This document shows, one piece after another, positions 37,188-46,179 of a stretch of DNA of 64,000 nt. The position numbers and the translations under genes are program-made. Under the pieces are notes generated by a model. The model made no database searches. It was not told where the DNA came from and was given only the letters and a program-made list of their open reading frames with translations. This DNA is from Shewanella sp. OPT22 (lineage in GTDB: Bacteria; Pseudomonadota; Gammaproteobacteria; Enterobacterales; Shewanellaceae): assembly GCF_004168585.1 (NCBI RefSeq), contig NZ_PGVH01000056.1:252576-316575 (forward strand). The letters run 5' to 3'. Positions within the stretch are counted from its first letter, which is position 1; each line of letters starts with the position of its first letter.

Positions 37188-37199
37188 CCAACCGCTTTT
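37174..37199 (+). terminator. Terminator overlapping the end of the SMI1/KNR4 gene
   Basis: GGTTGGCT (37174-37181) and AGCCAACC (37186-37193), then CGCTTTT. The left arm encodes the last residues and the stop codon lies in the loop. Confidence 0.8.
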
Positions 37200-37518
37200 A
37201 TTACGATAACATCTAAATAATTGAGAACCTCGCCACAAAAAGCATCAATTTCCAACCATAAATCACACTTTACATCACTTCTATTCTTAACTGGATAAAA
37301 ATCAAACTTTGATCACACTTATTCTCATAAATCAGTAGATAAACCATTACATAAACTTATTTTAATAAAGTGATCACGAACACAATACCATTTAAGTTAT
37401 TTGTTTTTGTTCATAAAAATATCAACATGAAACTTGGTTAATAAATTCTAATTCATCATTAATTACTTTCTTTCACCGTAATATGAAGTGGTCGGTGAAA
37501 CATGAAAGGAGCAAAGTG
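37200..37518. other. Intergenic leader of the 309-residue unknown gene
   Basis: About 320 bases, very AT-rich, with several TGATCAC words (37310, 37370 areas) that might be half sites of an operator. No gene seen. Confidence 0.4.
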
Positions 37519-38448
37519 ATGGCCAGTCCAGTAACGAACAGTATTCCATTTAGTCCCTATGGAATTAAAGGTGAAAGCGACAGTTTTATCATGCCGAAAA
37601 AGTTTGAGATTAGCCCTGAGCTGGTTGATAAACTTTCACATGCTGAAACTGAAGAAGCGGCGCTTGAGTGTGTGCCCTTGCTTCATTTACAGGAAACGAT
37701 AATCCAAGCTCCAATCAGTGACGCAGTGATCCATTTATGGCATATCATTCACCAACCCGATGAAGCCAACATATCTGATGCACTCGATATGCTCACCCAC
37801 TCAGCAGAGCTAGAAGCTCTAGGCAAAACCTCAACAGATTTTGAGCGTTTTCAATTCCAAGCAACAAAAACAGAAGGAAAGCTGGTCTTCAATGTTGAAA
37901 TAAAAGGCAGCCCGGTAGAGAAGCAGTTGACGGTTAACCCTATGCCAACAGAATTAACTGAAATCGCTGAACAACCCATTTCAAATAAAAGCGAGTTCTT
38001 TACCGGGAATGCCCCCCTCCACAGTAAAAAACTACTCGAAGATGTGTCTTTGAGCCTAAGTAACGATGGTAAACTTGAGTTAAAAGGTAAATACCTAAAC
38101 CCTTCTCAGCATGCTCGACTTTTGGGTGAAATCAGTAATTTAACACCTAATCAGCAGAAGATTTTTATGGCCAATAAAAATCAAGAGTTACAAAAATGGA
38201 TTACATTTAACTCAAATTTATGGGCACATGTTGCGGATAAGAGTGAGCAATTTATTAAAGATGCAGGTCATTTACTTGAAGTCGCCCCACCTGAGAGTGC
38301 TAGTGCGATGGAGCAAACATTACAAGTAATCGGGCTCATTAGAGACATTTCGAATGTTCAAGACCTTTACCAGCAGAGAATGTTAGGGGAAATGATTACG
38401 CAGTCATTTTCGAGGCCAAGACTCTCATCTCAGGTCAGTTGGGGATAG
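37519..38448 (+). CDS. Unknown cytoplasmic protein, 309 residues
   Basis: I do not recognise this protein. It starts at ATG 37519 with AAAGGAG 8 bases ahead; a longer frame to 37483 lacks a ribosome site. The first 25 residues (MASPVTNSIPFSPYGIKG) are Ser/Pro-rich and polar, the middle is acidic and mixed, and the last 90 residues look helical (KSEQFIKDAGHLLEV, MEQTLQVIGLIRDI). There is no signal peptide or membrane helix. The AT-rich leader, lack of operon partners and polar N-terminus fit the other unknown proteins of the window. Confidence 0.65.
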   Translation: MASPVTNSIPFSPYGIKGESDSFIMPKKFEISPELVDKLSHAETEEAALECVPLLHLQETIIQAPISDAVIHLWHIIHQPDEANISDALDMLTHSAELEALGKTSTDFERFQFQATKTEGKLVFNVEIKGSPVEKQLTVNPMPTELTEIAEQPISNKSEFFTGNAPLHSKKLLEDVSLSLSNDGKLELKGKYLNPSQHARLLGEISNLTPNQQKIFMANKNQELQKWITFNSNLWAHVADKSEQFIKDAGHLLEVAPPESASAMEQTLQVIGLIRDISNVQDLYQQRMLGEMITQSFSRPRLSSQVSWG

Positions 38449-38458
38449 CGAAGCAAAA

Positions 38459-38479
38459 GGGAGTAGCACATCTACTCCC
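38459..38479 (-). terminator. Hairpin between convergent genes
   Basis: GGGAGTAG (38459-38466) and CTACTCCC (38472-38479) with a five-base loop. On the minus strand it is followed by TTTT, so it may end the 38491 gene. Confidence 0.6.
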
Positions 38480-38490
38480 AACGTTAAACG

Positions 38491-39162
38491 TTAAAAACCC
38501 ATCACAATCATTTTTGATAAAAATTCATCACTTTCATTATCACCAATATCGGCATAATCGGTGACTTGGTAATGATTTCTGGAATTCACCTTCCTTTTTA
38601 CCACTTTTGCATCAGTGATAAGTGACCTCAGCTGCCAAGACTTCACTTTTCCTTTCTGAGTGAGTTTAAAATGTTTGGGTAATTGATAATAATTCAACCA
38701 TTCAATATCAACTCCCTGCTTTGAACCCATTTTCATAGTTTCATCACACGTAAACGCAGACGTTTTGGGAGAAGAAAGTTCGAAGTCACTTAAGGCAATA
38801 ACCGAATTAAGCTTATTCCACTTTCTGATATTAGCTTTAACGGTCTTATGGCTGAGTTGATATTCAATGCCTCGTTCAAAGCCATCGTAATATCGAGTTA
38901 ATTGCACGCTTACTGATTTTTGTTTATTCGCAATGTACCAATATTCCGCTTTTTGCTTATGTGGGTACTCATATACCACTTTATTTTTGTGTCTCCAAAT
39001 ATTGACCGGATAACTGGCCATTTCACCTTTGTTATTAGTTACGCTCACTTGGTATTTAGCACCGATAACTGCACTATCAACCAAGCAGGTTTGAGCATTT
39101 ACATGAAGATGAACACTAAAAAATAAAACAAGAATAGAAGTAAAGTACTGAGTTTTTTTCAT
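38491..39162 (-). CDS. Exported protein of unknown function
   Basis: A 223-residue protein with a signal peptide (MKKTQYFTSILVLFFSVHLHVNAQ). The mature chain is beta-rich (VSVQLTRYYDGFERGIEYQL) and has two cysteines (TCLVDS, FTCDE) that may form a disulfide. There is no recognisable catalytic motif. It ends convergent with the 309-residue gene. Function unknown. Confidence 0.68.
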   Translation of the reverse strand: MKKTQYFTSILVLFFSVHLHVNAQTCLVDSAVIGAKYQVSVTNNKGEMASYPVNIWRHKNKVVYEYPHKQKAEYWYIANKQKSVSVQLTRYYDGFERGIEYQLSHKTVKANIRKWNKLNSVIALSDFELSSPKTSAFTCDETMKMGSKQGVDIEWLNYYQLPKHFKLTQKGKVKSWQLRSLITDAKVVKRKVNSRNHYQVTDYADIGDNESDEFLSKMIVMGF

Positions 39163-39185
39163 AATAAGTCTGACGAAATAAAATT

Positions 39186-39213
39186 AAAAAACGCCCACAT
39201 TCAGTGGGCGTTT
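39186..39213 (-). terminator. Terminator of the phosphatase operon
   Basis: Minus strand AAACGCCCAC, loop TGAAT, GTGGGCGTTT followed by T residues, 30 bases after the downstream phosphatase gene. Confidence 0.92.
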
Positions 39214-39242
39214 AACCGTTCTAAAAGCATATATTTATTAAG

Positions 39243-41069
39243 TTACAGTTTGTTTTCAGCTTTTCCGACTAAGTCAGCGGCATGCTCCATAATATGGAAA
39301 ATAATGCTTTGCTCATTAGTACCAGAAACAAGCTGAGATGAAGGCCCTTGTGCATACATTCCAACATCTTCACCTGCATGCGTTTCACTGCTTCTTGGAA
39401 CGAGAGCTTCTTGATGGAAACCTGCAGCTTCAGTATTAACGTCCGTTAAATCAATACGACCTGTCATATGAATGTCTTGTTCGTAACCCGCATCAGCGTT
39501 CGTTTCATTACCTAAGTTCATCACGCCACGACCATTGGCATAACCAAGCGTCGTATATGGCTTGTCATCCGATGCTAAAGCAGGCTCAGTTTTACCTACG
39601 GCGACCACTTTCCCTAAGATAGGATTACCACGCTTTGGGTAACCCGCTATCGTAAATACATGACTATGATCCGCCGTTACGATAATCAGTGTATCTTCAG
39701 GATTCGACATGGCCACAGCTTTAGCAACGGCATTACTGAACTCAATAGTATCTTCTAACGCATTAAATGCGTTACCAGCATGATGGCCATGATCAATACG
39801 ACCTGACTCAACAACCAGCATATAACCTTTGTCGTTTTTGCTGAGCACTTGTAGTGCTTTTTCTGTCATTTGCGTTAATGAAGGCTCACCGGCAATATCA
39901 TTATGGCGATCAGCTTCATACTGCATGTGACTTTCATTAAACAAACCAAAGATGCGCTCTGTCGTAGCAGTATTCAAAGCATCAAAGCCTGCTCTGTCCA
40001 TCACATAATTACCTGTTGGATACTGTGATTTCCACTCATTCACTAGATTTCGACCATCAGTACGATCACCTTCAATGTCGCTTCTTGCATCTGTTGAGTT
40101 TGCACTGGCATCTTTTGGTAAGAAGTGACGACGGCCGCCACCCATTACGACTTCAAGACCGTCGATATTCAAACCTTGGTATCGGGACTCTAAGTTCGTT
40201 TCGAAGTTAACTAACTGAGAAGCAATATCTTCACAACCAGCAGTGACAGCCGCTTCTGGCATATCCGAAACATCTTCCCAGTTACGATCGGCTGATTTTG
40301 CAAATGTTGCCGCAGGGGTTGCATGCGTGATTCGAGCTGTTGAAATAACGCCTGTAGATAGGCCTGCAATTTCGGCTAACTCAATCGCAGTAACTAACTC
40401 ATTACCTGCAACAGTAGAGCAATCACCGCGCTGGATATCTTCATCCACACCTAATACGCCCGCATCGGTTTTAACTCCTGACATCATCGCTGTCATGGTT
40501 CCGGCCGAATCTGGCGTCTGTGCATCCACGTTATAAGTTTTAGCGAGACCTGCAAATGGAAACTTATCAAAGCTCAAATCATTCTCCTCGCCCTGCATTC
40601 CTTTCTTTTGACCTTCAAGAATACGAGCCGCCGTTACTGTTGAGACCCCCATTCCATCACCAACGAATAGAATCACATTCTTAGCTTCACCACGGACATT
40701 CTTTGCGTTAGCGGCCATCATTTTGGCGTTTTCAACGGATTGTGCGCCTTGTACATACCAAGTATTACTTGTGTTATTGACGATTTCTGTTGGTGAAACG
40801 GACTCACGAACAGGCTTACACTCATGCGAAGTTCCCGTAATCTCGTCCGCATCTAGCTGTGCATTACCATTGGAGTCAAGGCCGCTATCCGTTCTTACAC
40901 CACCATTGATACATACTGCATCACCGGCTTCTAAAACCGTTTGAGTAACAAAAGACGTTTTACCGTCGGCTCCGCTAGCACCATTGATACCGTCTTTGCC
41001 GTCATCACCATTACATGCAGCTAAAGCAATTGAAGTACTTAGAATTGCTAGTTTAGTCGTTAATTTCAT
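39243..41069 (-). CDS. Alkaline phosphatase, lipoprotein form
   Basis: A 608-residue PhoA-superfamily phosphomonoesterase. It is a predicted lipoprotein (lipobox ALAAC, cysteine 19) with a short Gly-rich collagen-like linker (GDDGKDGINGASGADGK) and a 60-residue insert before the catalytic domain. The catalytic serine is in TPDSAGTMTAM, metal ligands include FVGDGMG, GRIDHGHHAGNA and TADHSHVF. It is strongly similar to the upstream gene at 41084, so the pair is a tandem duplication. It starts 14 bases after that gene's stop and lies in the same operon. Periplasmic-face phosphate scavenging is the likely role. Confidence 0.94.
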   Translation of the reverse strand: MKLTTKLAILSTSIALAACNGDDGKDGINGASGADGKTSFVTQTVLEAGDAVCINGGVRTDSGLDSNGNAQLDADEITGTSHECKPVRESVSPTEIVNNTSNTWYVQGAQSVENAKMMAANAKNVRGEAKNVILFVGDGMGVSTVTAARILEGQKKGMQGEENDLSFDKFPFAGLAKTYNVDAQTPDSAGTMTAMMSGVKTDAGVLGVDEDIQRGDCSTVAGNELVTAIELAEIAGLSTGVISTARITHATPAATFAKSADRNWEDVSDMPEAAVTAGCEDIASQLVNFETNLESRYQGLNIDGLEVVMGGGRRHFLPKDASANSTDARSDIEGDRTDGRNLVNEWKSQYPTGNYVMDRAGFDALNTATTERIFGLFNESHMQYEADRHNDIAGEPSLTQMTEKALQVLSKNDKGYMLVVESGRIDHGHHAGNAFNALEDTIEFSNAVAKAVAMSNPEDTLIIVTADHSHVFTIAGYPKRGNPILGKVVAVGKTEPALASDDKPYTTLGYANGRGVMNLGNETNADAGYEQDIHMTGRIDLTDVNTEAAGFHQEALVPRSSETHAGEDVGMYAQGPSSQLVSGTNEQSIIFHIMEHAADLVGKAENKL

Positions 41070-41083
41070 TGTTCTTATCCCCG

Positions 41084-42661
41084 TTACTCTTTGTCTAACG
41101 ACAATGCATTGTTGATGATGTGGTAAATAACACTTTGCTCAACGGTACCTTGCACAAGATGAGCACCAGGTCCTGTTGCATGTAAACTGATGTCCTCACC
41201 TGCGTGAGTTTCACTGCTTCTTGGTACTGTTGATTCTTGGTGGAAGCCTGCTGCACCAGTATCAGTCAATGCTGTATCACTGCGTCCAGCATTAATATCT
41301 TGGCCATAGCCTGCATCCGCATCAGTCTCGTCACCTAGATGCATATGACCACGGCCATTTGCGTAACCCACTGTGGTATACGGCTTGTCATCTGAGGCCA
41401 ATTTCGGCTCAGTTTTTCCAATCTCAACGACATTGCCAAGAATCGGGTTACCACGCTTTGGGTAGCCTGCGATCGTAAATACGTGACTGTGATCGGCAGT
41501 AACTAGAATTAACGTTTCTTCTGGGTTCGTATTCTGATAAGCCGCTTCAACCGCTTTCGCAAATTCGACTGTGTCGTGAAGAGCGTTATAAGCGTTGCCA
41601 GCATGGTGACCATGATCAATTCGTCCAGACTCGACAACCAATAAGAATCCGTCTTCATCTTTTTTGAGTAATTCGACGGCTTTTGAAGTCATATCTGAGA
41701 GTGAAGGCTCACCTGCAATATCATTTCCACGATCTGCTTCGTATTGCATATGGCTTTCATTGAACAGGCCAAGTACCTGAGAGTCGGTCTCAGAGTTAAT
41801 GGCATCAAACCCTGCTTGATCCATCACGTAGCGACCTTGTGGGTAGGCTTCTTGCCATTCAGTGACAAGGTTACGCTCATCGGTGCGATCCCCTTCAATT
41901 TCACTTTTAGCATCCGCAGAATTTGCTGCTGCATCTTTTGGTAAGAAATGGCGTCGCCCGCCACCAAATGCGACTTCAATACCATCGACATCAACACCTG
42001 GATAACGTGCTTCAAGGTTTTCTTCAAAATTGATGAGCTGTGATGCGATATCTTCACAGCCACCAGCAACCGCTTCTTCTGACATATCTGAAACGTCTTC
42101 CCAGTTACGATCAGCTGATTTAGCGTAGGTTGCTGCGGGAGTCGCATGAGTAATTCGTGCTGTTGAAATAATACCTGTCGCTAAACCTTTGATTTCTGCA
42201 AGCTCTAACGCTGATGCAACTTCGTTTCCTGAAACGCTAGAGCAATCACCTCGAGCAATATCTTCATCGACACCAATGACACCAACATCGGTTTTCAGAC
42301 CAGAAATCATTGCGGTCATCGTGCCAGCGGAATCTGGCGTTTGTGCATCAACATTATACGTTTTAACTAGTGCGGTATATGGGAAGTTCTCAAAGTATAA
42401 AGCGCCTTCTTCCCCTGATTGGCCATTCATTTGGCCTTGGTAAATACGAGCAGCAGTGAGTGTTGAAACTCCCATCCCATCACCAACGAATAAAATCACA
42501 TTCTTAGCTTTATTTTGCGTTGTTAAGTTGGTTTTGGTTTGAACTTTTTGATTTGCATCTGTAAACCATGCATTTTGCGTTTGATGATTTGGCAGTACCG
42601 CTGCATGTGCAGCCACCGACAAAGCTAGTGCAGAAGGAACTAAAGCCCATTTTGCATCCAT
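41084..42661 (-). CDS. Alkaline phosphatase, soluble form
   Basis: A 525-residue alkaline phosphatase with an ordinary signal peptide (LALSVAAHAA). It has the same catalytic set as its neighbour: FVGDGMGVSTLTAARI, TPDSAGTMTAMISG with the serine nucleophile, GRIDHGHHAGNAYNAL and TADHSHVFTIAGYPKRG. It lacks the lipobox and the collagen-like linker, so it would be free in the periplasm. It is the first gene of the operon and stands directly behind a PHO box. Confidence 0.95.
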   Translation of the reverse strand: MDAKWALVPSALALSVAAHAAVLPNHQTQNAWFTDANQKVQTKTNLTTQNKAKNVILFVGDGMGVSTLTAARIYQGQMNGQSGEEGALYFENFPYTALVKTYNVDAQTPDSAGTMTAMISGLKTDVGVIGVDEDIARGDCSSVSGNEVASALELAEIKGLATGIISTARITHATPAATYAKSADRNWEDVSDMSEEAVAGGCEDIASQLINFEENLEARYPGVDVDGIEVAFGGGRRHFLPKDAAANSADAKSEIEGDRTDERNLVTEWQEAYPQGRYVMDQAGFDAINSETDSQVLGLFNESHMQYEADRGNDIAGEPSLSDMTSKAVELLKKDEDGFLLVVESGRIDHGHHAGNAYNALHDTVEFAKAVEAAYQNTNPEETLILVTADHSHVFTIAGYPKRGNPILGNVVEIGKTEPKLASDDKPYTTVGYANGRGHMHLGDETDADAGYGQDINAGRSDTALTDTGAAGFHQESTVPRSSETHAGEDISLHATGPGAHLVQGTVEQSVIYHIINNALSLDKE

Positions 42662-43031
42662 GACATTACCTTTTATGTTGTATTGATGTTTGAAGCAGTG
42701 ATCTGCTTTTATGTGCGCACCAGTAAAATAAAAGTCACGTGTTGCAGTTCTAAGACAGAAAGATGAGGCTTTAATTACATGAGATTCTGTTGGGCTTTCT
42801 AGGGTGATTTTGTGCTATTTGAGCGTTTACCTTTTTAAGGTGTGAGCACTGAAACTTAGCTATCGGTGTGAGTTACTCACGATGTAAAACTGTGAATACT
42901 CAAAAGCATAAAAGACAGCATAAGTTGATCATTTATTCTGTGTTATCGCTGCAAAAAAACACGAAAGATCAACAGACCCTAGAGTTAAGACGGTATATAA
43001 TCCCGCCAATTTATTATTTATCGAGAAAATC
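42662..43031. other. Intergenic region with the phosphatase promoter
   Basis: About 370 bases between divergent genes. Besides the PHO-box promoter on the minus strand I see no gene. The plus-strand gene at 43032 must have its promoter here too. Confidence 0.5.
42724..42758 (-). promoter_or_regulatory. PHO box and minus-10 of the alkaline phosphatase operon
   Basis: The minus strand reads CTGTCTTAGAACTGCAAC (42758-42741) against the PhoB site CTGTCATAAATCTGTCAC. Both seven-base repeats are recognisable with the four-base spacer. It is followed after exactly 10 bases by TATTTT, the expected position of minus-10 in a PhoB-activated promoter. Its place ahead of two alkaline phosphatases supports it strongly. 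Confidence 0.8.
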
Positions 43032-43535
43032 ATGTCTAAATTTGCTGCACTTAACGGAGTTGAAGCTCAAGCTTTACGACAATCTTTATCTTTAACTCAG
43101 CAACAACTTGCTGAGTTAACTCAGCAATCGATTGAAGATGTTGTTGCATGGGAAGCCAATGAAAAACCAATGCCAACTCAAGTTGAAAAAAAGCTGCTCG
43201 AAATTGATGATCTGATTGAAATGCAAGTGGTCAATACCAGTGATGGCATTGAAGCGCTATTTAAAAAAGAACCGAAACGACGCTTAGCCTTCGTGGTTTA
43301 CCCTACACAGGCTATTTATACTCAGTACAATCCCGAATTTGTTAGCTCGTTACCATTAACAGAGCTCTATAACACGTCAGCTTGGCGAATAAAAAAAGAG
43401 TGTAAGCTGGTTTTGGACGTGGATGTCACATTAGTCCCATTAGATGTTGAAGCTTATAAAGCCTACCGTGAACAGAACGAACTTAAAGAAAACCGTGAAA
43501 GCCGTGCAAAATGGGCTGCGACTCAATTGAAATAA
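43032..43535 (+). CDS. HTH-containing DUF4447-like protein
   Basis: A 167-residue protein. Residues about 8-50 resemble a helix-turn-helix ([31 protein letters not shown]) as in Xre-type regulators. The remainder ([37 protein letters not shown]) resembles a family found mainly in Shewanella-like bacteria. It may be a DNA-binding regulator, but no target is visible. Family name from memory, moderate confidence. Confidence 0.68.
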   Translation: MSKFAALNGVEAQALRQSLSLTQQQLAELTQQSIEDVVAWEANEKPMPTQVEKKLLEIDDLIEMQVVNTSDGIEALFKKEPKRRLAFVVYPTQAIYTQYNPEFVSSLPLTELYNTSAWRIKKECKLVLDVDVTLVPLDVEAYKAYREQNELKENRESRAKWAATQLK

Positions 43536-43547
43536 CGAACAAACCAC

Positions 43548-43575
43548 AGCTTAAGGCAACTTCAAGTCTTAAGCT
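43548..43575 (+). other. Inverted repeat after the DUF4447-like gene
   Basis: AGCTTAAG (43548-43555) and CTTAAGCT (43568-43575) with a 12-base loop and a T-rich stretch further on; a weak terminator at best. Confidence 0.4.
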
Positions 43576-43664
43576 GTTCAGCAAGACTTTAATTTTTACA
43601 AAGATGTTAAATTTAGGAACTATTCTGTATATTGTTCACTTCTCACTCATTTATCCTTGTAAAA

Positions 43665-44705
43665 ATGCTAGCTGAAATACTCTCGACAGTTAAAGATAAA
43701 GTTAACCTAATAACGAATAAGTTAAGCCAATTTCAGTTAGGCTTGGCTGAAAAATCAGCTCTATATAGTCGCCCTCAGAAGCTCTATGCTTTATCGGTTT
43801 TAACGCTACTCCTCTTTTCTGATTCTTTATGGATCAGCGTTTTAATCGCTTTTTCTGCATTAATCATGGAATGTCTGCCGATTATTCATTTTATCTGGCG
43901 TTCACTCCTTGGCAAAGCGTTGATCTTGCTGGTATACGCTGTCATCGCAAACTTTGCACTCGCAAATGCTTCTTCAGTCGTTAATCAGGTAACAGGCGTT
44001 TCCAGTGACTACTTCACTTATGGTCACAACTTTGCAATTTTACTTTATATTCCTACATGGATAGCGGCTATCACTGTTATTGGGTTATTATTTTTCCAGG
44101 TTATCTCTATTATTTACGTTTCAACGGTTATTCTGATTTTAAAACCACTTCACCTCGTCAAAAAGTTCAGTATTTCTAAGTACCCTCATCCAGTATTGAC
44201 CATGGCGCTACGAACGGCACTCACTTTAAACATGATGTTCTTCATTCAAGGCCTAAGTGAAAATTCAATCATTCAAGATACTAAGCTTGTTCAATTCCAT
44301 ACAGAGAGCCAACCAGTAAAAAAAGTACCTGAAGCAAACACTCAAGCGCTTAAAACCGATGAAACATTGCAAAAGCAGCAGTTATTAAATGAAATTATTG
44401 CTGATATTAATGCCGGTGACTCTAATAATGACATAAAGTTTTTTATCGATGCGGTCAAAACCCTTAAACGACAAGGGGAAACCGGCACAAGAAAAATTGA
44501 GCAATTGGTTGCGCATTTTATTTTTTATTTTGATTCAGATGAGAAAACTCGTTGTTCACTGGATGAACATAGCCATGGCGTCGTGCTCAATGACTATGAG
44601 GTGCTTCAAATTACACCAGATGAAACGCAAGAGAGTCTCTATCACTATAAAATAAGAACGTGTATCTCTCCTGCATTTCCTGAGTCTTATTATCGAGGTG
44701 GCTAA
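43665..44705 (+). CDS. Multi-pass membrane protein, unknown
   Basis: A 346-residue protein. About four to five membrane helices lie between residues 45 and 205 (LYALSVLTLLLFSDSLWISVLIAF, LLGKALILLVYAVIANFALA, FAILLYIPTWIAAITVIGLLF, IIYVSTVILIL). The C-terminal 130 residues are soluble and charged. I do not recognise the family. ATG 43665 is preferred over a TTG at 43632. It ends 4 bases inside the convergent GST gene. Confidence 0.68.
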   Translation: MLAEILSTVKDKVNLITNKLSQFQLGLAEKSALYSRPQKLYALSVLTLLLFSDSLWISVLIAFSALIMECLPIIHFIWRSLLGKALILLVYAVIANFALANASSVVNQVTGVSSDYFTYGHNFAILLYIPTWIAAITVIGLLFFQVISIIYVSTVILILKPLHLVKKFSISKYPHPVLTMALRTALTLNMMFFIQGLSENSIIQDTKLVQFHTESQPVKKVPEANTQALKTDETLQKQQLLNEIIADINAGDSNNDIKFFIDAVKTLKRQGETGTRKIEQLVAHFIFYFDSDEKTRCSLDEHSHGVVLNDYEVLQITPDETQESLYHYKIRTCISPAFPESYYRGG

Positions 44706-45346
44706 CCGCCTCGATTTGTTCGCTCTGTAATTGCTTTTTTTCCTTTTTCGATGGCACGGTTAAACGAAGGGCGAGACATCATATTTACCATATGTTTTTT
44801 TAATTTTGGTGGAATTTCTTGTTCAAAAACATCGGCCCATACAAGCGTTTGTGCCAACATAATATCTGCAACAGTAATATCTTCTCCAAATAAGTACTGA
44901 GTTTCAGGCATCATATTCTCAGCCAACTGAGATGCTTTATCGAACTCCCACTTTGCTGTAGCGAGCACTTCTGGCACTCTCACGGTTTCAGGCAACGCAA
45001 ATTTATGTTTGCCCATTGTCCATAAAGGTTGCTCTAACTCGGTCGTAATAAAACTCATCCATTGATGATGTCGAGCAACGTCATTTACACCACCTTTGGG
45101 TAAGAACTGCTTGTTTGCATACTTGTCGCAAAGGTAAAGGTTGATGGCGGCTGACTCTGTAAGTATGAATTCATCATCGACGAGTACGGGAAATTTCCCA
45201 CTCGGATTGAGTGCTAAAAAAGACTCGTTTTTGTTATCACCCTTAGTGAAATCAATAAATTCAAAATTCCAATCAATGCCTATTTCTTCCAGTAACCAAG
45301 ACACTCTTAATGCTCTGCTTTTAGGTGTCCCATATAATGTGATCAT
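44702..45346 (-). CDS. Glutathione S-transferase family protein
   Basis: A 214-residue GST. The thioredoxin-like N-terminal domain has TLYGTPKSRALRVSWLLEE and LTESAAINLYLCDKY, including the conserved ESAAI motif for glutathione binding. The helical C-terminal domain has YLFGEDITVADIMLAQTLVWADV. Likely a detoxification enzyme; the substrate is unknown. Confidence 0.9.
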   Translation of the reverse strand: MITLYGTPKSRALRVSWLLEEIGIDWNFEFIDFTKGDNKNESFLALNPSGKFPVLVDDEFILTESAAINLYLCDKYANKQFLPKGGVNDVARHHQWMSFITTELEQPLWTMGKHKFALPETVRVPEVLATAKWEFDKASQLAENMMPETQYLFGEDITVADIMLAQTLVWADVFEQEIPPKLKKHMVNMMSRPSFNRAIEKGKKAITERTNRGG

Positions 45347-45401
45347 CTTTTTCCCTTAAATGATAAAATAATAATAACTGAACCTAACTTAACGAATCAT
45401 T

Positions 45402-46094
45402 GTGCGTTTAGACAAATTTATTTGCGAAACAACCGAACTCACTCGTAGCCAAGCCAAAAAACTTTTGAAAGCAGGTGAAGTGACTTGTAATGGAGCTGTT
45501 GTAAAGGACGCTTCATTTAAAGTTAGCCTCGACACTGAAGTTATGATTGACGATCAACTCCTCGAATTGATTGGCGATCGCTATATTATGATGAATAAAC
45601 CAATGGACACAATTTGCTCAACCATCGACGAGCATTACCCTTCTGTAATTTCTCTATTGGATGTGCCTAAAGCCGAAGAACTGCATATTGCAGGTCGCCT
45701 AGATGCTGATACCACAGGTCTCGTGCTCATCACTAACGATGGTCAATGGTCTCACAAAATTACGTCACCGAAGAAGAAGTGCTGTAAGCGTTATGTAGCA
45801 GAACTCGCCGATCCTATTGAAGAATCTGTTATCCCTTTATTTGCTGAGGGTATCCAATTAAACGGTGAAGACGGTTTAACTCTGCCTGCTGAACTTGAAA
45901 TCCTTAACGAACATATCGTGGTAATAACGATTTATGAAGGCAAGTATCACCAAGTTAAACGAATGTTCGCTGCCATAGGAAATAAAGTGATTGGTTTACA
46001 CCGAGAAGCGATAGGACAAATTGAACTTGAAGAAGACATTGAACCGGGTGAATGGCGTTATTTAACGGAAGAAGAAATTAACTCCGTTAAATAA
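45402..46094 (+). CDS. rsuA: 16S rRNA pseudouridine synthase RsuA
   Basis: A 230-residue enzyme that makes pseudouridine 516 in 16S rRNA. It has an N-terminal S4-like domain (MRLDKFICETTELTRSQAKKLL) and the catalytic motif HIAGRLDADTTGLVLITNDG with the active aspartate in GRLDADT. The C-terminal KYHQVKRMFAAIGNKVIGLHR fits the RsuA/RluE branch. The start is GTG at 45402. Confidence 0.94.
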   Translation: MRLDKFICETTELTRSQAKKLLKAGEVTCNGAVVKDASFKVSLDTEVMIDDQLLELIGDRYIMMNKPMDTICSTIDEHYPSVISLLDVPKAEELHIAGRLDADTTGLVLITNDGQWSHKITSPKKKCCKRYVAELADPIEESVIPLFAEGIQLNGEDGLTLPAELEILNEHIVVITIYEGKYHQVKRMFAAIGNKVIGLHREAIGQIELEEDIEPGEWRYLTEEEINSVK

Positions 46095-46113
46095 CGTATC
46101 GAGTCACTTGCTA

Positions 46114-46155
46114 AGCACCTGACGATAAGATTTTTGAAAGTTATCGTCGGGTGCT
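46114..46155. terminator. Strong hairpin between convergent genes
   Basis: Fifteen-base arms at 46114-46128 and 46141-46155, with one T-G wobble, around a 12-base loop. An outer CACTTG/CAAGTG pair lies at 46105 and 46168. It separates rsuA from the DUF4097 gene and may stop transcription on both strands, though no T-run follows. Confidence 0.6.
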
Positions 46156-46179
46156 CATGGTAGATACCAAGTGATAAAG

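Noticed and set aside
37310-37390. CRP-like operator ahead of the 309-residue gene
   Set aside because: TGATCAC words are present but the TGTGA...TCACA spacing is not met.
41084-42661. Assembly artefact explaining the two phosphatases
   Set aside because: The two copies differ throughout, have different N-termini and separate lengths, so they are true paralogues.
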